This document shows, piece by piece, positions 10,326-17,595 of a stretch of 64,000 nt of DNA. The notes under the pieces were generated by a model. The model did not search any database and had not been told where the DNA came from. It worked only from the letters and a program-made list of their open reading frames with translations. The DNA lies in assembly GCF_002224265.1 (NCBI RefSeq), contig NZ_CP012881.1:558001-622000 (forward strand). The letters run 5' to 3'. The stretch is from Vibrio vulnificus NBRC 15645 = ATCC 27562 (lineage in GTDB: Bacteria; Pseudomonadota; Gammaproteobacteria; Enterobacterales; Vibrionaceae). The position numbers were made by a program, and so were the translations under genes. The first letter of the stretch is position 1; each line of letters begins with the position of its first letter.

Positions 10326-11582
10326 TCAAAGCGCTGTTTCAGTGCGCAGCTCGCGAACAAACTCCGCTAGGCTTGCCAGTCGGCGTCTCGATTCTTTGAC
10401 ATAAGGGTTACTCTCATCCCACGCGTAGCCGGCAAGAATCGAAGAGATCATCTGCTTGATGCGTGGGTTAGGATCGTCAAAGAAAATCACCTCTTGCAAA
10501 GTGCCGTCATACCAGCCTTCAACATAGGTACGGAAGGTATTCACCCCGACCATCAAAGGTTCGGCATACGCTTTTTGCCAATCGACCACTTCGCCGGCCA
10601 ACTGTTTCTCAACGCACTCTACGGCAAACTGCGCCGATTTCATCGCAATCGTGACACCGGAAGAGAATACGGGATCAAGAAACTCACCCGCATTGCCGAG
10701 CAACGCATAATGTGGTGTTGCTAAATGCTTAACGTTGGCGGAGTAGCCACCTAATTCGCCAGCAGGATTCGGGTATTGCGCCTTATTCAGCAGTTGAGCA
10801 AGCCCCGGCTCTTCTGACGCCAGTTGTTGGAGCGCAGCTAACTTGTCGTCTGGATAACGTTGGAAAAATTCTGGAGTACCCACCACGCCAAAAGAGCAGA
10901 CACCGTTGGAAAACGGTATCAACCAATACCAAACATCGGCATTTTCGGGATGAACCGAAATCAAGATCTTATCGCGGGTATAAGCGATGCCATCGCCATC
11001 GATATTATCGACGATGTGAGTAAAAATGGCTTTCCTCGGTGGTAAGCAAGACGGCTCTTCCAAGGCCAATAGTTTTGGCAATACTCGCCCAAACCCACTG
11101 GCATCGAGTAAATAATCGGCTTCAATTTGATAGGCTTGACCGTGTTCGTCCGTTACCACAAGCCGCGACTTGCTGCCTTCAAAGGTCACTTCCGTTACTT
11201 CATGCTGGTAACGAATCTCTACCCCTTGGCGCTGAGCATCATCTGCCAGCACTTTGTCGAACGTCGCTCTTTGTACTTGAAAGGTCGTGCCAGGGCCTGG
11301 CGTAAACTTATCGGTAAAGTCGAATTCGGTATAGACACCTTGCTTGCGAAACGCAGCACCATTTTTAAATTGAAAGCCATGCTGATTGACGGCGTCTAAC
11401 ATGCCAGCCTGTTCAACCACTTCCATACAAGCTGGCAGCAAACTCTCCCCAATCGAAAAACGGGGAAATTGCGCTTTTTCTAACACAATGACTTTAATGC
11501 CACGCTGGTGTAACAGCGCAGAGGCAGTCGAGCCCGATGGGCCCGCACCAATAATGACAACCTGGGTGGATTGCTTTTCCAT
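10326..11582 (-). CDS. FAD-dependent oxidoreductase of the tryptophan-halogenase-like family, APE locus
   Basis: This 418-residue flavoprotein has an N-terminal Rossmann motif VVIIGAGPSGSTA (GxGxxG at 11-16), the sequence GESLLP at 45-50, a Lys in KNGAAF (Lys73) and WYWLIP at 218-223. GxGxxG together with WxWxIP is the signature of flavin-dependent halogenases, and the Lys before GxxF sits where phenolic and pyrrole halogenases have their catalytic lysine. Relatives with these motifs also include plain oxidoreductases, so chlorination or bromination of the pigment head group is possible but unproven. Ring hydroxylation is the alternative. It is the third gene of the leftward apeA-apeB operon, 24 bp after apeB, so a tailoring role in APE synthesis is likely. 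Confidence 0.82.
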   Translation of the reverse strand: MEKQSTQVVIIGAGPSGSTASALLHQRGIKVIVLEKAQFPRFSIGESLLPACMEVVEQAGMLDAVNQHGFQFKNGAAFRKQGVYTEFDFTDKFTPGPGTTFQVQRATFDKVLADDAQRQGVEIRYQHEVTEVTFEGSKSRLVVTDEHGQAYQIEADYLLDASGFGRVLPKLLALEEPSCLPPRKAIFTHIVDNIDGDGIAYTRDKILISVHPENADVWYWLIPFSNGVCSFGVVGTPEFFQRYPDDKLAALQQLASEEPGLAQLLNKAQYPNPAGELGGYSANVKHLATPHYALLGNAGEFLDPVFSSGVTIAMKSAQFAVECVEKQLAGEVVDWQKAYAEPLMVGVNTFRTYVEGWYDGTLQEVIFFDDPNPRIKQMISSILAGYAWDESNPYVKESRRRLASLAEFVRELRTETAL

Positions 11583-11606
11583 ACTCAGTGTAATTCCTGA
11601 TTTTCT

Positions 11607-12677
11607 TTATTGTTTTGCAACCAATTTGAGCAAAGTGTGGCCTAATCCGATATTGTCGGTACGCTCCACAACCTCAAGTCCGGCTTCTTCAACGATTTGC
11701 AAGAAATCTTCGCTTCGATAGAAACGACTGTTACCATTCGCTAAACAGGTAAAGTAAAGCGAGGTCGCGTTTAGGCTATATGAAGCCGCATCATATTTCT
11801 GTGCATCGCAAAACAGTTCAAGAATATACACGACAGAGTTCTGTTGAAGGTTCTCCTTTACACGCTTGAGTATGCTCAATATTTCCATCGGCGAAAAACA
11901 GTCTAAGAACTGGCTCATCCACCACACGTCCGCGTTTTGCGGGAGGGATTCGCTTTTATCAAGCATATTCGCAGGGAAAGGTGCAATACGCTCCGCGAAA
12001 CCTTGTTTATCGGCATTGGCCATCGCTAATTCAAGCTGACGAGGCAAGTCCACAATCGTCACTTTGACATCAGGATCATAGTTACAGCACTGCAGTGCCC
12101 ATTTTCCGGTATTGCCACCAATATCGACGATGTGTTGTGGTTTTTCCGCAAACACCGTCTCCAGCAAAATCGGGAATGAGCGATCAGAATAGTAGTGATC
12201 AAACTTAAACCAGCTCTCTTTTGCTTTTTCAGGCAGACGAGACAAACCTTCGTAAATGGTGACCCAGTCACCAAGTTCTTTGAGGCCTGCCGGCTTGCCT
12301 TCTTGAATCGCTTCCGTCAAATGCATCATCGCGGCGTAACATACGTCAGCGGTGAAATCCATGTTGGCTTGAGTCATGCCATCATGAAGGAGGAAATGGC
12401 CCAAGTTTGCCAAGATATAGTTAGGTTTTTTCCACATCACAACATGAGCACTCAGTGCCATATCAAGCAACACTTTTACTCCATATTCGGAGACTTGAGT
12501 TTGCTCAGCAATTTGTTCTGCTGAAAGTCCTTCTTCCCCGGCTTTATCTAAGGCTGCCAGGATTCCAAGATCTCTGAGAGTGCGAGCGGTATGAAAAAGA
12601 ATAGGAGCAAATGAAAGCTTCTGAGCTTCTGTTTTCGCTTCGAAAGCGTTATACGGATCAAAATTATGATTTAACAC
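11607..12677 (-). CDS. apeB: SAM-dependent methyltransferase ApeB, aryl head-group methylation
   Basis: This 356-residue protein has an N-terminal winged-helix dimerisation domain (EQIAEQTQVSEYGVKVLLD at about 56-74) and a C-terminal class I methyltransferase fold. The SAM-binding motif is VDIGGNTGKW, followed by the acidic VTIVDLP. The architecture is that of the plant-type O-methyltransferase family (PF00891). APE head groups are 4-hydroxyphenyl rings carrying one or two methyl groups, so this enzyme probably methylates the ring. It follows the lipoprotein gene apeA by 30 bp and precedes the FAD enzyme. The symbol follows the A-to-R order used for the E. coli and Xenorhabdus loci. Confidence 0.8.
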   Translation of the reverse strand: MLNHNFDPYNAFEAKTEAQKLSFAPILFHTARTLRDLGILAALDKAGEEGLSAEQIAEQTQVSEYGVKVLLDMALSAHVVMWKKPNYILANLGHFLLHDGMTQANMDFTADVCYAAMMHLTEAIQEGKPAGLKELGDWVTIYEGLSRLPEKAKESWFKFDHYYSDRSFPILLETVFAEKPQHIVDIGGNTGKWALQCCNYDPDVKVTIVDLPRQLELAMANADKQGFAERIAPFPANMLDKSESLPQNADVWWMSQFLDCFSPMEILSILKRVKENLQQNSVVYILELFCDAQKYDAASYSLNATSLYFTCLANGNSRFYRSEDFLQIVEEAGLEVVERTDNIGLGHTLLKLVAKQ

Positions 12678-12707
12678 GAAAAAACCTAACTAACTGTTAA
12701 AAAGAAA

Positions 12708-13097
12708 TTATTGCGCTGCGGCTAATGCAAATTGACGTTGAATATCAACATTTAAGTTGTTGATCCAACGATTGTAATTACGATGGATATTGCCATCACT
12801 TGCATTCAGATTCTCTGATTTAACGTAAAGAATTGAGTAATATTTGTTGTCGTAAGGGATCATTATTTCTGCAAAATGCGAGCGAAGATTCAATTTTGCG
12901 CTTAAAACGCCAGGTTCCACTTCTGTAATCGCCCAACCCCTTTTCGTTGCTGCCAAGACGATCGCGCTTTTCACTTGTTTACTTTGAAGATCATAACTGA
13001 CTGGAGTATCCTGTATCTCCAAAATTGGTTGTACTCGACCACAGCCAACTAATAACAACGTCAAACATATAGAAATAAAAATTTTAAAGGTTTTCAT
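12708..13097 (-). CDS. apeA: Small lipoprotein ApeA of the APE locus
   Basis: The start at 13097 is preferred over an in-frame start 54 bp further upstream (13151): it has AGGGA about eight bases before it and gives a clean lipoprotein signal (MKTFKIFISICLTLLLVGC, Cys19 lipidated). The mature part is about 110 residues with no catalytic motif and ends in a helix-rich stretch. It is the first gene of the leftward arm of the APE locus, back to back with apeC, only 44 bp apart. An envelope role in placing or exporting the aryl polyene lipid is inferred from location only. The symbol apeA is assigned by order in known APE loci. Confidence 0.75.
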   Translation of the reverse strand: MKTFKIFISICLTLLLVGCGRVQPILEIQDTPVSYDLQSKQVKSAIVLAATKRGWAITEVEPGVLSAKLNLRSHFAEIMIPYDNKYYSILYVKSENLNASDGNIHRNYNRWINNLNVDIQRQFALAAAQ

Positions 13098-13141
13098 TAG
13101 ATTGTCCCTATTTTTTGATAAGGGCTTTAGTATGAACGCCA
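13098..13141. promoter_or_regulatory. 44-bp spacer between the two divergent APE operons
   Basis: The apeA start (minus) and apeC start (plus) are 44 bp apart. The spacer is AT-rich and contains ATTTTTTGATAAGGGC. Two full promoters cannot fit, so promoter elements must overlap the coding starts or each other. No convincing -35/-10 pair was found. Confidence 0.4.
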
Positions 13142-13894
13142 ATGGAAACAAATCAACAATCTATGTCAAATTCATCACTATCTCTTTGTGTAAATATTGA
13201 AAAATGGTATGCGAACTCTCCTGGATTGGATAATAAAGAGCATTGGCTAGAGTGGGCAAATACCGGAAGCTATCCTGAGTCCTTCGATATTACGGCAAGC
13301 AATATACCGGCGATGATGCGACGCCGAATGAGTTCGTTAAGCAAACTGGCGGTGCATGCTGCCATTGAGTTGCTTAACCAAAACGACGTTGACTATATGG
13401 TTTTTTCAAGCCGTCACGGTGAATTACACCGCAGCATCGCCTTAGTCAAAGATATATTACTGGGTGAAGAAGCCTCACCAATGGCTTTTTCTCAATCGGT
13501 ACATAACACGGCGGCGGGATTAACCACCATTGCAACCAAAAAGCCTGTTCCACTGACGTCGATTGCCGCGGGGAAAAATACATTCCAGAGCGCGCTTACA
13601 GAGGCTTACCTATTTTTGTCTATTCACCCAGATGCCAAAGTGTTATTAGTAGACTTCGACGAACCATTGCCACAAGACTATGCGGAATTTGAAACACAAA
13701 CGTATCGCGGTTATGCACTCGCCATGCTCGTAAGCGCGGGACAACAATTTGCTGCCGAGGCTCATTCCGCTCAGCAGCCACCAGAGCATGAGTTACCGCA
13801 AGCGCTGCAATTTTTCCGCGGCTTCCTCCAAGACTCGGTCACACAATGGTCAATCACTGGCTCTCGCCAAACGTGGACATGGCATAAAAAGTGA
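13142..13894 (+). CDS. apeC: Chain-length-factor-like ketosynthase subunit ApeC
   Basis: This 250-residue protein matches the short N-terminal-type ketosynthase family (Ketoacyl-synt_2). The stretch FSQSVHNTAAGLTTIATKK carries SVHN where a true ketosynthase has its active-site Cys, so it cannot condense by itself. In APE systems ApeC pairs with the ketosynthase ApeO as a chain-length-factor-like partner. The start ATG at 13142 lacks a clear ribosome site; an ATG at 13163 is the alternative. It opens the rightward operon and overlaps apeD by GTGA. Confidence 0.85.
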   Translation: METNQQSMSNSSLSLCVNIEKWYANSPGLDNKEHWLEWANTGSYPESFDITASNIPAMMRRRMSSLSKLAVHAAIELLNQNDVDYMVFSSRHGELHRSIALVKDILLGEEASPMAFSQSVHNTAAGLTTIATKKPVPLTSIAAGKNTFQSALTEAYLFLSIHPDAKVLLVDFDEPLPQDYAEFETQTYRGYALAMLVSAGQQFAAEAHSAQQPPEHELPQALQFFRGFLQDSVTQWSITGSRQTWTWHKK

Positions 13895-14649
13895 AAAAAC
13901 TGAATCAATATTGGCGGGTGTTTACAACAGGATTTTGCTTTGCGACCTTTGGCATTGGTGGCCTTATTCTCGGCTTGGTCATTATTCCATTGATTCATTT
14001 GTTCGTACGTGAGCAGACCGCAAGAGAATATAAAGTACAACATACAATTAAATTCACGTTTACGTTGTTCTGCAAACTGATGAAATACACTGGCGCAATC
14101 GACTATAAAATTACTGGTGGTGAGATTCTTGCCGCCGATAAAAATTGCCTCATCGTCGCCAATCACCCAAGCCTGATCGATTATGTGTTAATTGCCTCGC
14201 AGTTACGCCAATGCGATTGCTTAGTTAAAGCCTCTATTTGGCAAAATCCTTTTATGAAATATGTTGTACAAGGAGCAGGCTACATACCTAATAAATCACC
14301 GGATGATCTTCTCAACCAATGCGAACAACGATTTGAACGCGGCAATGTATTATTGGTATTTCCCGAAGGGACACGAACGACCCCAGGTGTGAAGTCACCA
14401 TTACAACGCGGTGCTTCTCAAATCGCGATTAGGACCGAACGAGATTTACGTATCGTGCATATCACCGTTACCCCTAGTTTCTTAACCAAAGAAAAAATGT
14501 GGTACCAAGTGCCTGAAACTAAACCGTTCTTTCACGTTGAGGTGAAACATAAGGTTGAGGTAAAACCATTTATAGAGCAAACTAATAACCCAACGTCAGC
14601 AGCCAGAAGACTGAACACACATTTGGCTGAGGCAATCTTCCCTGAGTAA
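13891..14649 (+). CDS. apeD: 1-acyl-glycerol-phosphate-type acyltransferase ApeD
   Basis: This 252-residue protein has a GTG start overlapping the apeC stop. It has an N-terminal membrane anchor (about 17-40) and the PlsC acyltransferase motifs NHPSLIDY (HxxxxD at about 91) and FPEGTRTTPG at about 153. It would esterify a lipid or glycolipid carrier, which fits the membrane attachment of APE pigments. Lysophosphatidate acylation by a housekeeping enzyme is less likely given its place inside the APE operon. The symbol is assigned by locus order. Confidence 0.83.
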   Translation: MKKLNQYWRVFTTGFCFATFGIGGLILGLVIIPLIHLFVREQTAREYKVQHTIKFTFTLFCKLMKYTGAIDYKITGGEILAADKNCLIVANHPSLIDYVLIASQLRQCDCLVKASIWQNPFMKYVVQGAGYIPNKSPDDLLNQCEQRFERGNVLLVFPEGTRTTPGVKSPLQRGASQIAIRTERDLRIVHITVTPSFLTKEKMWYQVPETKPFFHVEVKHKVEVKPFIEQTNNPTSAARRLNTHLAEAIFPE

Positions 14650-14743
14650 GCCAAAAGATGTCTCTCCGATTTTGCCCAAGCAATATTGTTTTTGCTTATT
14701 TCAGGTTTCATTTTCCAAAATCAGTAAATATAAGTAGGTCCCA

Positions 14744-15004
14744 GTGGAAGTACTACAAAATGAAATTAAACAACTGATCATCGATGCACTCAATCTAGAG
14801 GACATCTCGATTGATGATATCGACACTGAAGCACCACTGTTTGGTGATGGCTTAGGTCTCGATTCTATCGATGCATTAGAACTTGGTTTGGCTATTAAGA
14901 AGAAATACAACATTGTTATTGATGCAGATGACAATAATACTCGTCAGCACTTTGCTTCTGTGGCAAATTTGGCAAACTACATTTCTTCACAAACCGGAAA
15001 TTAA
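14744..15004 (+). CDS. apeE: Acyl carrier protein ApeE
   Basis: This 86-residue acidic acyl carrier protein has GTG as its likely start codon, with AGG eight bases upstream. The 4'-phosphopantetheine attachment site is Ser41 in GLGLDSIDALEL. It would carry the growing aryl polyene chain or the starter. A 94-bp gap, the largest inside the operon, separates it from apeD; the gap holds a weak AAGCAA/TTGCTT hairpin. apeF, a second ACP, follows 16 bp later. Paired ACPs are standard in APE loci. Confidence 0.92.
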   Translation: MEVLQNEIKQLIIDALNLEDISIDDIDTEAPLFGDGLGLDSIDALELGLAIKKKYNIVIDADDNNTRQHFASVANLANYISSQTGN

Positions 15005-15020
15005 TTAAGCAGGCCCTGAT

Positions 15021-15275
15021 ATGTCAGAAGTTAATCAACAAGCCGTATTTGAGCAGGTGAAAGCCGCTCTGATTGAACTATTTGAACTAGAAGAAGACGA
15101 CATCCAACCGGATGCTCATCTTTATCAGGACCTAGACCTGGATAGCATTGATGCCGTTGATCTGGTTGTTCATCTGCAGAAAGTGACAGGCAAGAAAATC
15201 CAACCCGAAGAGTTTAAAGCGGTACGCACGGTTCAAGACGTCGTTGACGCTGTCGTTGAACTTGTAAAGGAATAA
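15021..15275 (+). CDS. apeF: Acyl carrier protein ApeF
   Basis: This 84-residue acyl carrier protein has its phosphopantetheine site at Ser42 in DLDLDSIDAVDL. It is clearly related to ApeE in the preceding gene but differs through most of its length, so the two ACPs probably serve different enzymes such as starter loading and elongation. It is very acidic, as is usual for ACPs. apeG begins 3 bp after its stop codon. Confidence 0.92.
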   Translation: MSEVNQQAVFEQVKAALIELFELEEDDIQPDAHLYQDLDLDSIDAVDLVVHLQKVTGKKIQPEEFKAVRTVQDVVDAVVELVKE

Positions 15276-15278
15276 GAG

Positions 15279-15836
15279 ATGCGCACATTGCTGACAGTTT
15301 TGTCTGCAATTGTATTGCTTACCTACCCTTTTGCCGTCTATTTCGGTATCGATAAGCTTGGCTTAGAAGTGGTCGCACTCCTTTTAGGCATTGTGTTTCT
15401 GCTCAGAATCCTTTCCGGCCATCAAGCCAAGCTTAAAGAATTCAAACAACTTGCGGTGATAAGCGGAGTGATCGGTGTGGTGCTGGTTACGCTGGGCGCG
15501 ATATTCAAACAGCAAGGTTGGCTGACGTTTTATCCCGTGATCGTTAACCTCGCCATGTTGACGCTTTTTGCCTCGAGTTTAACTCAGCCTCAAACGATTA
15601 TAGAGCGATTGGCTCGTCTGCAAGAGCCCGAGTTACCCGAAAGTGGCGTTCGTTATACTCGCAAAGTCACGAAAGTGTGGTGTTGGTTTTTTCTCATCAA
15701 TGCAAGTATCGCTTTATACACCTGTTTTCAACCACTACAGGTGTGGACACTGTATAACGGCTTTATTAGCTATTTAGCCGCCGGAAGTTTATTTGCTGGA
15801 GAATGGATCGTTCGCCAGTTTGTTCGCAAGGACTGA
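15279..15836 (+). CDS. apeG: Integral membrane protein ApeG (COG4648-like)
   Basis: This 185-residue hydrophobic protein has about five predicted membrane segments (roughly residues 4-22, 28-44, 58-78, 84-100 and 128-175 with a loop). It has no catalytic motif. Such small membrane proteins are constant members of APE loci, between the ACPs and the acyl ligase. A scaffold role for the polyene assembly complex at the inner membrane is inference. It is tightly packed between apeF and apeH, and its symbol is assigned by order. Confidence 0.75.
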   Translation: MRTLLTVLSAIVLLTYPFAVYFGIDKLGLEVVALLLGIVFLLRILSGHQAKLKEFKQLAVISGVIGVVLVTLGAIFKQQGWLTFYPVIVNLAMLTLFASSLTQPQTIIERLARLQEPELPESGVRYTRKVTKVWCWFFLINASIALYTCFQPLQVWTLYNGFISYLAAGSLFAGEWIVRQFVRKD

Positions 15837-15843
15837 GCATTAG

Positions 15844-17211
15844 ATGAGTCACCCTCTACCATTTCATTCACTCGCTACGCTGTTTCATCACGGCAGAGCC
15901 CCACGACACCAAGTCGCGTTTTCCCTAAATGAACACCATGATTGGTCATCGTTCTCGTGCCAAGTGCATTCACTTTGCGAACAAATGAAGCAAACAGAAG
16001 CACAACGAGTTGCCCTGTGCGCCGCCAACAGCTACCAATTTGCCATTGGTTTTTTTGCGTTGTGCTTTAGTGGCAAAGCCATTGTGTTACCTGGAAATTA
16101 TCAACCAGCGGCGTTGGATGAGCTCAGCTGCGAGTTTGATCTTTTACTGTGTGATGAGGAAGTGGGGAGCAACTTACGCCAAGCGTACCAATTAATATCG
16201 GGCACGCTCAGCACCTGCAAGCCCGCCTCGTTTCCGCACTTGTTACTTGAACAAGTGGTGCTCACCTTATTTACCTCGGGCTCCAGTGGAACACCAAAGG
16301 CGATTCGTAAAACTCTGCAACAGCTAGATAGTGAAATCGCTGTGCTAGAGCAATTGTTTGGTCAGCAGTTACAAGACTGCCGCATTGAAAGCACCGTCTC
16401 TCATCAACATATTTACGGTTTGCTTTTCCGTGTACTTTGGCCTCTTTGTGCAGGCCGTGCCTTCGCTCAAACCAACTTAGAGTATCCCGAGCAGCTTGTC
16501 GCACACGCCAGTGACCAAACCGCGCTCATCAGCAGCCCTGCTCTGCTTAAACGATTAACCTCCGAGCATCACTCTTCTCCATTTGCGTGTGTTTTTTCAT
16601 CTGGCGGTCCATTAAGTTACAAAGCGACGATGCACGCTCAAACGCTGTTTTCACAGACACCTTGGGAGGTGTTCGGCAGCACAGAAACGGGGGGCATTGC
16701 TTGCCGCCAGCAGCATCAAGCCAACACACCATGGCAACTCTTTCCTGGCATTGATGTCGAGCTCAATCAAGAGAACTGTTTGCGTCTGCGCTCTCCGCAC
16801 ATTGATGGGGAGAATTGGTATCAAACTGCCGACGAATGTGAAATGGTCAGCGAACGTCAGTTCTTGTTGAAAGGGCGTACCGATCGCGTGATCAAACTGG
16901 AAGAGAAGCGAATTTCTCTGGTCGAAGTAGAAAAGCGCCTTGACCATCTCGACTGGATTAACGAAAGCGTGGTCATCCCCATGACAGAATCTGACAGATT
17001 AACCTTGGTGGCTGCGATAGTATTAACCTCAGCAGGTACAGCGAAACTCAATGAGCTTGGTAAAGGCAAGTTTTGGCTTCTGCTGAGAGGCGAATTGCGA
17101 CAGTGGTTAGAGCCGATCGCCATTCCACGTCGCTACCGAGTTGTCAGTGAAATTCCTTTGAACAGCCAAGGGAAAAGACTGACCAACCAAATAGAACAAC
17201 TTTTTCATTAG
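15844..17211 (+). CDS. apeH: Acyl-AMP ligase ApeH, aryl starter loading
   Basis: This 455-residue member of the ANL adenylating superfamily has the AMP/phosphate loop TLFTSGSSGTPKAIRK at about 140, the GSTETGG motif at about 279, and the hinge/C-domain region LLKGRTDRVIKLEEKRISL at about 340 with a downstream basic segment. It would activate an aromatic acid (4-hydroxybenzoate or 4-coumarate type) as the acyl adenylate and load it onto an ACP. The ammonia lyase gene in the same operon could supply such a cinnamate. It is somewhat shorter than fatty acyl-CoA ligases. Confidence 0.88.
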   Translation: MSHPLPFHSLATLFHHGRAPRHQVAFSLNEHHDWSSFSCQVHSLCEQMKQTEAQRVALCAANSYQFAIGFFALCFSGKAIVLPGNYQPAALDELSCEFDLLLCDEEVGSNLRQAYQLISGTLSTCKPASFPHLLLEQVVLTLFTSGSSGTPKAIRKTLQQLDSEIAVLEQLFGQQLQDCRIESTVSHQHIYGLLFRVLWPLCAGRAFAQTNLEYPEQLVAHASDQTALISSPALLKRLTSEHHSSPFACVFSSGGPLSYKATMHAQTLFSQTPWEVFGSTETGGIACRQQHQANTPWQLFPGIDVELNQENCLRLRSPHIDGENWYQTADECEMVSERQFLLKGRTDRVIKLEEKRISLVEVEKRLDHLDWINESVVIPMTESDRLTLVAAIVLTSAGTAKLNELGKGKFWLLLRGELRQWLEPIAIPRRYRVVSEIPLNSQGKRLTNQIEQLFH

Positions 17212-17223
17212 AACGAAAACACT

Positions 17224-17595
17224 ATGAGTACAAAAAGAAAGCCAACCGTTCTTGCCAGTCAGGTCGACGGACACAGTGCCACATTACAGCTGCGCGTTGA
17301 TCATGACCTGCTGGATTTTTCTGGTCATTTCACTCACTTTCCCTTGCTACCGGGTGTCACACAAATCGACTGGGCGATGTTCTATGGTCACACGCTGTTG
17401 CAGTGCCCAGCCGCATTTAAAGGAATGGAAGTCATCAAGTTCCAAGAACCCATTCTGCCCGATGCACAAGTGACGCTCTCGCTCGTTTGGGATGAGAGCA
17501 AAGAGAAACTGCAATTTAGCTATACATCCTCCCGAGATGGCGAACGTGTATCTCACTCATCAGGCAAGATGAAACTAGGGGCGAGCGGTGACTGA
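17224..17595 (+). CDS. apeI: Hotdog-fold 3-hydroxyacyl-ACP dehydratase ApeI
   Basis: This 123-residue single hotdog domain has a FabZ-like catalytic segment, DFSGHFTHFPLLPGVTQIDW, in which the His of GHF is the expected catalytic residue. It would dehydrate 3-hydroxyacyl intermediates to make the conjugated double bonds. It acts with the second dehydratase ApeP. Its 3' end overlaps apeJ by 8 bp. Confidence 0.88.
   Translation: MSTKRKPTVLASQVDGHSATLQLRVDHDLLDFSGHFTHFPLLPGVTQIDWAMFYGHTLLQCPAAFKGMEVIKFQEPILPDAQVTLSLVWDESKEKLQFSYTSSRDGERVSHSSGKMKLGASGD

Noticed and set aside
13771..14166. Minus-strand ORF across the apeC-apeD junction
   Set aside because: It is antisense to two well-supported genes and has no recognisable domain.
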